From positions 1-10,358 of the forward strand of contig JAGGXT010000283.1 in NCBI GenBank assembly GCA_021162905.1: DNA of 10,358 bases, in the 5' to 3' direction. This stretch comes from Candidatus Odinarchaeota archaeon (lineage in GTDB: Archaea; Asgardarchaeota; JAGGXT01). Positions 1 through 6,800 of the stretch are shown in pieces. The notes under the pieces are model-generated. The model saw only the letters and a program-made list of their open reading frames with translations. It was not told where the DNA came from and did no database searches. How positions within the stretch are numbered: the first letter of the stretch is position 1; every line of letters starts with the position of its first letter. Position numbers and translations under genes: made by a program.

Positions 1-70
1 ATTCTATATCAATAAAAGGGATACTCTTCCAATGTTAGAGTTACAACATTGCTATACCTGAATTTATACT
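1..70. other. Left-edge non-coding stretch or tail of a neighbouring gene
   Basis: This short stretch lies downstream of the minus-strand PPC gene. On the plus strand, frame 2 is open from the window edge to a TGA at 59-61, so it could be the last 19 codons of a convergent gene entering from the left. It is too short to recognise. On the minus strand it holds a short T-run (opposite AAAA at about 15-18) that could help end transcription of the PPC gene. Nothing firmer can be said. Confidence 0.2.
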
Positions 71-511
71 TTATTTCTGATCTTTTATTAAGAACAAGCT
101 TGTTTTTTCGTCTATTTTCCTAACGATTTTCTTCTTTAGTGGGAGTATGAAAAGTTCGCCTGTTGCACCAGCTAATGTCCCTGGGAATAGATGACCTCCA
201 TATACATGCCCTTTTTCGTCGGCTATCGCTATATGAGCGTGAACAACTATTGAGCCGTCTTCCTTTCTTGCAATGTTACCCATGCATGAAACAATTTCCA
301 TATCTTTTTCGAAAATATTCTTTAGATATTCTTTCTTTTCCATATCAAAATAGCCTATAACTGCTCTAGATACAGCTCCAATCATATTAAATACTGCAGC
401 ATTAATATTATGTTCCTCCGCAGCGCTTTTTATAGCCTCATATATGTCCTCACCAGTAGTTAATACCCTAATAATCACATTTCCCTTAATCTCATCAAGG
501 AACTCGAGCAT
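71..511 (-). CDS. PPC/DUF296 domain protein
   Basis: A 146-aa single-domain protein of the PPC (DUF296, PF03479) family, the prokaryotic stand-alone form of the domain found in plant AT-hook proteins. Family landmarks seen are an N-terminal R-x-L-x-x-G-E-D-I stretch (residues 15-23), the GAVSRAVIGYFD segment (45-56), GN at 78-79, H-A-H at 91-93, and GGHLFPG at 105-111. The three histidines 91, 93 and 107 are typical of prokaryotic members and probably form a metal site; this is family knowledge, not proven here. The biochemical role of the family in archaea is unknown, although proposals include DNA binding. The start is chosen at the ATG at 511 because GGAGATGA lies four bases upstream. An in-frame TTG at 547 would add 12 residues but lacks a comparable SD and would sit almost on the predicted transcription start. 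The gene is divergent from pyruvate kinase. Confidence 0.92.
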   Translation of the reverse strand: MLEFLDEIKGNVIIRVLTTGEDIYEAIKSAAEEHNINAAVFNMIGAVSRAVIGYFDMEKKEYLKNIFEKDMEIVSCMGNIARKEDGSIVVHAHIAIADEKGHVYGGHLFPGTLAGATGELFILPLKKKIVRKIDEKTSLFLIKDQK

Positions 512-571
512 GTTCTCATCTCCGGACTTTAAGAAATTTTGCCCCAAATTTAATTAGCCTATAATGCAATA

Positions 572-582
572 GGTATAAAAGA
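572..582. promoter_or_regulatory. Overlapping divergent TATA element
   Basis: GGTATAAAAGA on the plus strand reads TCTTTTATACC on the minus strand, so one element resembles an archaeal TATA box in both directions. On the minus strand a start about 25 bp downstream falls near 550, leaving a leader of roughly 40 nt before the SD-linked ATG at 511. On the plus strand it predicts a start near 605, about 45 nt before the pyruvate kinase TTG. A second AT-rich segment at 591-610 could instead serve the plus-strand gene. This is motif reading only. Confidence 0.4.
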
Positions 583-640
583 CTTTGCTATTAATATAAT
601 AAAATTATATGATGAAATCAATAAGACGTAGAGCCTTAAA

Positions 641-646
641 GGGGTG
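641..646 (+). promoter_or_regulatory. SD site fixing the TTG start of pyruvate kinase
   Basis: GGGGTG lies five bases before TTG at 652-654, a normal archaeal SD position. It supports the TTG start, after which the protein begins MRKTKILVTIGP, exactly where pyruvate kinases begin. Confidence 0.7.
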
Positions 647-651
647 TTTCT

Positions 652-2052
652 TTGAGAAAAACAAAGATTTTAGTAACTATCGGGCCATCATCGTCAAAAG
701 AGAATGTAATTTTGAGATTAATCCGAGAAGGTGTGGATGGTTTTCGTCTAAACTTCTCTCATGGAACACACGAAGAAAAGAGGAAAATAATACAAATTAT
801 CAGAAAATTTGAGGAAAAATTCAAACAAGGGATTCCCATTATAGGTGATTTACAAGGACCAGTTATAAGGATAGGCGAAATAGGCGATCTATGCGTTCGT
901 CGAGGAGATACGGTATATTTGATATATGGCAAGAAGGGTGATCCAGAAAATAAAAAAATTCCGATACCAAATGAAGATGCTTTTGCAATGATTGATGAAA
1001 ATGACTTAATTCTTATTGAAAGTGGACGAATTATAATTAGAGCTGACGAAATAATAGACAATGAAATACGCGGCACGGTACTTTTAGATGGAGTTATAAA
1101 ATCTGAAAAAACATTTGCAATAAAAGGAAAAGACATCCCACTGCCAACACTAAGCGAAAAAGATATTGAGGACGTAAAGTTTTGCGTTGAAAATGACTTA
1201 GATTATATAGGATTATCATTTGTAAGAGATCCTACAGATGTAATAGGTCTCAAAGAACTCTTAGAAGAGTTTGGGAAACCTGAAATTAAGGTTATTTCGA
1301 AAATAGAGACTAAACAAGCTGTTGAAAATATTCGTGGAATTTTAAAAAGAAGTGATGCTATTTTAGTAGCACGAGGAGACTTAGCCATATACTATGACTT
1401 AGAGCGTATTCCTGAGATACAACAATATTTAATAAGAGAAAGTAGAGCTCATGGAAAGCCTTCTATTGTTGCAACTCAACTCTTAGAATCCATGACCACA
1501 AATCCTATGCCAACAAGATCTGAAGTTGTTGATGTAATGAATGCCGTCAAAGAGGGCGTTGACTCCTTACTACTGACTGGAGAAACAGCAATAGGCAAAT
1601 ATCCTATAGAAAGTGTTATTTGGCTTGGAAAAATAATTCAAGAAGCTGAGGAAACACAACAAATAATGCAAGTTGAATCTGTTGATGAAACTGTGTATGA
1701 TAAATTCGCTCATGGTGTAGCCCAAATGGCAGATACTCTGAATGCAAAAATAGCTGCGTATACTCGTAGCGGAACTACAGCACATAGATTAGCCAGATAT
1801 AGGCCAAAGTGTGATGTTTACGCATTCACACCACTTGAAAAAATAGCAAGACAGCTTAGAATGATCTGGGGGGTGTTACCATTCTTGATAGATGAACTTG
1901 AACCTCATGAAGCGTTTTCAAAAATTATAGAAATATTAAAGAAAAAGAAAAAAGTAACATTTGGGGATATTGTAATACTAACAACAGGGATGGCAGTAGG
2001 TACAACTGATACAATAAGAATAGAAAAAGTTGGAGTAAAAAGAAAGGTATAA
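652..2052 (+). CDS. pyk: Pyruvate kinase
   Basis: A 466-aa cytoplasmic pyruvate kinase (EC 2.7.1.40), converting phosphoenolpyruvate and ADP to pyruvate and ATP in the last step of glycolysis. It is full length. Motifs in order are TKILVTIGPSS (4-14), FRLNFSHG (31-38; N34 and S36 as monovalent-cation ligands), GDLQGPVIRIG (65-75; D66), the B domain to about residue 160, LPTLSEKD (164-171), and ISKIE (215-219) with the catalytic Lys217 and metal ligand Glu219. Then come ARGDL (240-244) with metal ligand Asp243, ATQLLESM (274-281) with Thr275, PTRSEVVDVMNAV, LLTGETAIGKYP, and a complete C domain from about 345. The position equal to rabbit-muscle Glu117, linked to K+ dependence, is Val71, in a Leu-Gln-x-x-Val context typical of K+-independent archaeal forms. 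The usual GDLG-x-E reads GDLAIYY. The last KKKKK run near 428-434 is ordinary for an AT-rich genome. Confidence 0.97.
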   Translation: MRKTKILVTIGPSSSKENVILRLIREGVDGFRLNFSHGTHEEKRKIIQIIRKFEEKFKQGIPIIGDLQGPVIRIGEIGDLCVRRGDTVYLIYGKKGDPENKKIPIPNEDAFAMIDENDLILIESGRIIIRADEIIDNEIRGTVLLDGVIKSEKTFAIKGKDIPLPTLSEKDIEDVKFCVENDLDYIGLSFVRDPTDVIGLKELLEEFGKPEIKVISKIETKQAVENIRGILKRSDAILVARGDLAIYYDLERIPEIQQYLIRESRAHGKPSIVATQLLESMTTNPMPTRSEVVDVMNAVKEGVDSLLLTGETAIGKYPIESVIWLGKIIQEAEETQQIMQVESVDETVYDKFAHGVAQMADTLNAKIAAYTRSGTTAHRLARYRPKCDVYAFTPLEKIARQLRMIWGVLPFLIDELEPHEAFSKIIEILKKKKKVTFGDIVILTTGMAVGTTDTIRIEKVGVKRKV

Positions 2053-2065
2053 GAGTCTAAAAGCC

Positions 2066-2080
2066 TAAAAGGATATATAC
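2066..2080 (+). promoter_or_regulatory. Putative TATA/BRE promoter of the secreted helical protein gene
   Basis: TAAAAGGATATATAC lies just after the pyruvate kinase stop. The purine-rich AAAAGG followed by ATATATAC resembles BRE plus TATA. A start about 25 bp downstream falls near 2100-2104, giving a leader of about 25 nt before the ATG at 2129. It suggests that the downstream gene is transcribed independently of pyruvate kinase. Confidence 0.45.
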
Positions 2081-2116
2081 TAACCCACTGCTGCAATTTT
2101 ATACATGGTTCACTTT

Positions 2117-2124
2117 GGAGGATT
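2117..2124 (+). promoter_or_regulatory. SD site that decides the start at 2129
   Basis: GGAGGATT sits four bases before ATG 2129-2131, close to a perfect anti-16S match. It argues against the in-frame ATG at 2105, which has no SD and lies at or next to the predicted transcription start. Confidence 0.75.
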
Positions 2125-2128
2125 GCAC

Positions 2129-3655
2129 ATGGTAACGAAGCAAAGAGCACAAATCATTGTGGTCTTAATGATTATTTTTTTGTTGCTAAATTTATCTCCT
2201 ATCGGAATCTATCAGTCATTGCAAGCTGAGTTAAAGATTTTTCGATCAAATATAAATAGTAATATTGATGACCTAGAGGTTTTTATCCGAAAAACAGTGG
2301 ATCGCTTAGCTTATGGTATATATTTACTTAAAAAGAAAAATAATATTGCTAGAACGCCTTTCTTTCCTGTATACAACTACAAAACTCATATTATTGAAGG
2401 TTTAACGGCAACCAGTATACCATTTTATATCTATGCGTTTGCAATTACTGGGAATTTTACATATCTAGGCGAAGCAATGCTATCAGCAATTGCTCTTGAA
2501 GAGTATATAAATGAGAAAGGTATACTCCAACCATTTGATGAAAATGGATCTATAAAATATACTCCTACTTCTGGCAATCTGTTTTATCCGCAATTCTTCG
2601 CGTGGCTATCCCTTTTCGATCCTCACTTTTTAGATATCGCTAAAAAAATGACTGATGCTGTTATAAAGTATTTTATAAGTGAATATGGCCTTCCATATAA
2701 AACAATATACCCTGATGGTAAACCATCTAAGGATACCGTTTATCTTCCTTTTAACGTTATAAGTTGCATTGCTCTATTATCAAAAATGTATGAGTTTACT
2801 CTTAATGAAACTTATTTATCTACTGCAATAAAAATAGTTTTATCAATCTTCCAATACTTGAAAAACCCTAAAACAGGACTTCTTCACGATAGCTATAAAA
2901 TAACAAATAATGGAATTGAAGTCAAAGACAACTTCCAAAGAGTATATTCAGCTGGGCTCATTATTGGAAATATGCTCTATCTTTATTTACTAAGTGGAAA
3001 TGAAAAAATTCTAAGGTTATTAAAAGACTATGTTCAATCTGTTAAAAAGTATTTTTGGGTAGTTGATAAAGAAGGCGTATCGCACTGGGCCTACCGAGTG
3101 TATGTTTCTGGTAATATTGCTTGGGACACTATTGAAACGAACTTCTTTAAGCTTGATTACTATTTATTACTTTATTATATTTACGTAGAAAGAGATCCAG
3201 TGCTTTTAGAAAGAATAATAACAGATATCAATTCCACAATAGCTTATAATAGTCGCAACTATATCTTTACACACTCGCCTAAAGATTTTACTGCCTTAAT
3301 ATATGGTCAACTAAGTAGCTTTGTTTATCTGGTAACTTTATTAAAAAGATTAGGCTACGCTGATTTTACCCAATGGTTAATAAAGCACTTTTATTCTGTT
3401 GTTAATGCTTTTATGAAAGAATACGGATTTGTTAAGTCAATATATGTAATAAGTAATGAAACATCGAGTTATGGTCCGTTAATCACTTATCACAGCACCG
3501 CATACCTCTATAGTATGTTATATTTCACGCAAGATTATCCAGCGTGGAGCCATGTATCATTGTACCCATTTCCTTTGACATATATCCCAAACGTGGATAT
3601 ACCATATAAACCTTATTACTTCCTAAAACATATTAGAGAAATTAGTCCATTTTAA
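2129..3655 (+). CDS. Secreted or membrane-tethered all-helical protein, six-hairpin-like, unknown family
   Basis: A 508-aa protein I do not recognise as a named family. Residues 8-24 form a hydrophobic helix after K4 and R6, a signal peptide or N-terminal anchor, so the body is extracellular. The body is rich in Tyr and Phe and helical. About six times it repeats a pattern of a hydrophobic amphipathic helix followed by a short segment with Tyr or Gly-Leu: roughly 112-133, 167-189, 229-252, 293-320, 358-380 and 413-435. This resembles the (alpha/alpha)6 toroid of six-hairpin glycosidases, uronyl epimerases and lyases. Five N-glycosylation sequons (N109, N139, N226, N368, N443) and only one Cys (213) fit an exported archaeal protein. 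Possible roles are a polysaccharide-acting enzyme or a structural relative; no catalytic residues can be assigned from the sequence alone. It precedes the giant surface protein on the same strand, but a 191-bp gap with its own promoter separates them. Confidence 0.85.
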   Translation: MVTKQRAQIIVVLMIIFLLLNLSPIGIYQSLQAELKIFRSNINSNIDDLEVFIRKTVDRLAYGIYLLKKKNNIARTPFFPVYNYKTHIIEGLTATSIPFYIYAFAITGNFTYLGEAMLSAIALEEYINEKGILQPFDENGSIKYTPTSGNLFYPQFFAWLSLFDPHFLDIAKKMTDAVIKYFISEYGLPYKTIYPDGKPSKDTVYLPFNVISCIALLSKMYEFTLNETYLSTAIKIVLSIFQYLKNPKTGLLHDSYKITNNGIEVKDNFQRVYSAGLIIGNMLYLYLLSGNEKILRLLKDYVQSVKKYFWVVDKEGVSHWAYRVYVSGNIAWDTIETNFFKLDYYLLLYYIYVERDPVLLERIITDINSTIAYNSRNYIFTHSPKDFTALIYGQLSSFVYLVTLLKRLGYADFTQWLIKHFYSVVNAFMKEYGFVKSIYVISNETSSYGPLITYHSTAYLYSMLYFTQDYPAWSHVSLYPFPLTYIPNVDIPYKPYYFLKHIREISPF

Positions 3656-3683
3656 TAATCTCTCTTCCCGATTAGATAAGTGC

Positions 3684-3690
3684 TTATTTT
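3684..3690 (+). terminator. Possible T-rich terminator
   Basis: TTATTTT, about 30 bases after the stop of the helical protein gene, is the kind of short T-run at which archaeal transcription can stop. There is no clear hairpin. The surrounding gap (3656-3846) is very AT-rich and holds no convincing small ORF. Confidence 0.25.
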
Positions 3691-3803
3691 CCAAACCATT
3701 ATAGATTGCATCAACTCACCGAATTTATAATCTCAGATCTTATACTAAAAAATATTTATTTATTTCTTAACATATATAATTACTTAATTTTTATTCTATA
3801 CTT

Positions 3804-3814
3804 CTTATAATATA
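3804..3814 (+). promoter_or_regulatory. Putative TATA element of the giant surface protein gene
   Basis: CTTATAATATA predicts a start near 3830, about 15 nt before the TTG at 3847. AAGG at 3837-3840, six bases before the TTG, could act as a weak SD. The region is so AT-rich that other placements, such as AAATATTTATT near 3750, are also possible. Confidence 0.35.
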
Positions 3815-3846
3815 ATAATTAAAAATAAGTAAACATAAGGCATGAG

Positions 3847-6800
3847 TTGGCCAAAATGTTGTTTAGAAGGCAAACTGTGTTTGTTTTAATTATCTTATTA
3901 GTGTTGAGCATACAGCAACCAGTATCAGTAGCTGCTGCGCAAATCAACTTTTACGATAATCAAGTTGGAGTTACTATACTTGTTGAGAGCAACGATTCAA
4001 AGCTTTTGGATGCAGCAAATCAGATAAAGAGCATCATAAACTCTTTCGAATATCCTATAGATGTCATATACGCTGATGAAATCTTTGACATCGTAAGGGT
4101 GGAAAAAACAAGTAACTCGCTAGCACTCATTTACCTATTTCATGGAGATGAAAGAGGAATAAAAGACCCGTCTCTGTCATGGAAGGAACTTGCTTCTATG
4201 ATCTCAATGTCCAAAGTCAAAAACCATATCATTATGGCTTGTTATTCATCGAATACAATGCGTTATATAAGTGGTAGTAAAAATATTTATTTCATTAATG
4301 GAACTATCGATATCGAGATTGCAAAACTCGAGGCTTTAGGAAGAATATCTCAAATTCTTAATTCCTCAACAAATCCGAAATTTAAGAAAATCGGACAAGA
4401 TATTTACACATATGTCAGAGACTATACGATAGACAACTTTCACCAAATTTTAGTTCGTCTTCTCATTCCGATAGATCCTCTTCTAAAATTTCCTACAAAG
4501 TCGGGGTTCTCTGGTCCTGCTGGCTTTATAATGGATTTAATTTTACAGTTAACAAAGGAATATCTTCAAGCCAATGGGCTACTGAATCCAGACGGTACTA
4601 TTAACTTTGGCCCATTAGGCTATATCGAAATCAGCCAAGAGTTCTCTTTTGATGCTGGAGGTGGCGAATTTCCATTAAATATAACTGTAGGATATAGTAT
4701 GACAGTGTATGAAAGTGGCGAATTCACTGCTGGGGCATCTGTAGCGGTTTCAAAAGAGCAGAGTGGGCATCTTGGGAAGATATTGAACATCATTGGAACG
4801 AAAATAGAAGGAAGTGGCGAGTTTGAAATAACTGGTGTAATAGTAGAAGAGCCTGTAATCCACATAGAGTTAGAAACTTTCACATTCAAAATATCATTCC
4901 AAATAGAGAAATCTCTTGATGTAAAAGAAATAATTAAAAGCGTTGCACCAGAAAGTGTTGCAGATGTAATATCTAACATTCAAAAATATGTAGGTCTCGA
5001 TATCTCAGCGTCCATATATTTCGGTGGATCATTTGAAGTATTCTATGACTTCACCACAGATACTACAGAACTAACTGTTACTGTCTGGTTTGGTACAAAA
5101 TTGTCGGTAACTATTGCAATAGTTACCTTTTCAGCAGGGATAACTATAGAGCTCTCCTTCAATTTTGCACCTATTGGAAATACTTTTACCGCCACATTTA
5201 TTGCCTATGCCCAAGCTGAAGTAGACCTTGTGCTCACAACTTTGCATTTTGATGGTTCTTTCACTCTTGAGTGGAGTGCTGGGCCTGAGGACAAAGAAGG
5301 AACACAGATGAATATAGATATTGATAATGATGGTCTCTCAGACGACTACGAACGGATGATTGGTACTGACCCTACAAATCCAGACACCGACGGGGATGGA
5401 ATACCTGATGGTATTGAAATAAGTGAATACAAGACAGATCCCACTAATAATGATACCGATGGTGATCACATAAGTGATGGTGCAGAAAGAGATTGGTATG
5501 AGACACATGGTTGCGAGCCATTGGGAGATGTTGATAATGATGGGATTCCAAATATCCTTGATATAGATAGTGATAATGATAGCCTCCCGGATGGAGATGA
5601 AATCCTTGTATATTACTCAGATCCATTAGTTAGAGATAGTGATGGTGATGGAATAGAGGATGGAGAAGAGGTCTCAATAGGAACATCACCGATAGATAGT
5701 GATAGCGATGATGATAATATGGGCGACAATGAGGAACTTGCAATGGGGCTAGATCCCACAAACAATGATACTGATGGCGATGGGCTACGTGATGGATTCG
5801 AAGAATACATTCTTGGGACAAATCCAAATAATAATGATACCGATGGCGACTCTTTAAGCGATGGTGACGAATATAATATTTATGGAACAAATCCTCTTGT
5901 TAGAGATACTGATGGTGATGGTCTTGACGACGGTTATGAGGTCTTAAATGTAAATACTTCGCCACTTTATGAGGATAGTGATAATGACAATGTGACCGAT
6001 TATGAAGAAATAAAGGGCTGGTATATCTCATTTACAAATGATAGCAGTGGTACTGTTTTCATAGTAAAGGTAACTTCCGATCCACTTGATAACGATACTG
6101 ATAATGATGGTGTACTGGACGGTGTTGAGAAAATCTATGGATCAAACCCACAAAATAATGATACTGATAATGATGGTCTAACTGATAATCAAGAAATATC
6201 CGGTGTAACTTATGATGGTATTCATGTGGTTTATCCAGACTCAATAGAATGGGATACCGATGGTGATACTTTAAGTGATGGTTATGAAGTAAATGTATCA
6301 CACTCGGATCCAACAGATGATGATACCGATGACGACTGTCTCGATGATGGAACAGAACTTTCTATAGAAACAAACATGAATGATAACGATACCGATAATG
6401 ATGGGATTCTTGATGGGCCCGAATATGATTATCTTAATAACACCAGAAATGTAGATCCAGCAACACACGATGCTGATGGTGATGGCACAATAGACATAAA
6501 GGATAATGACTCAGATAATGATGGGTTACTTGATGGTGATGAGTTACTAACGTATTTTACAGACCCGTTAGATTCGGATACTGATGATGATGGTGCAAGT
6601 GACTCCACTGAAATAAATAATATGAAAACTGATCCACTAAATCCCGACACGGATGGTGATGGGCTATTAGACGGTACTATCTCAAACCCTAACATTGTCA
6701 ATGGTGTTGGTGAAGGAAATGTAGGCACACATCCTCTCGATAACGATACGGACAATGATGGACTCTTAGATGGCGAGGAAATTGAACTTTTGCCAAATGG

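Noticed and set aside
163..360. Plus-strand ORF opposite the PPC gene
   Set aside because: It lies wholly antisense to conserved PPC coding sequence and has no SD.
512..547. TTG start extending the PPC protein by 12 residues
   Set aside because: GGAGATGA lies at proper spacing before the ATG at 511, and the extension adds no family-conserved sequence.
609..812. Plus-strand ORF overlapping the start of pyruvate kinase
   Set aside because: It is in another frame across the conserved pyruvate kinase N-terminus and shows no family features.
2105..2128. Upstream ATG for the secreted helical protein
   Set aside because: It has no SD and lies at or next to the predicted transcription start; ATG 2129 has GGAGGATT at ideal spacing and puts basic residues right before the signal helix.
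3656..3846. Possible small RNA or small gene in the AT-rich gap before the giant protein
   Set aside because: No stable GC-containing hairpin, no ORF with an SD, and composition fits a promoter region.
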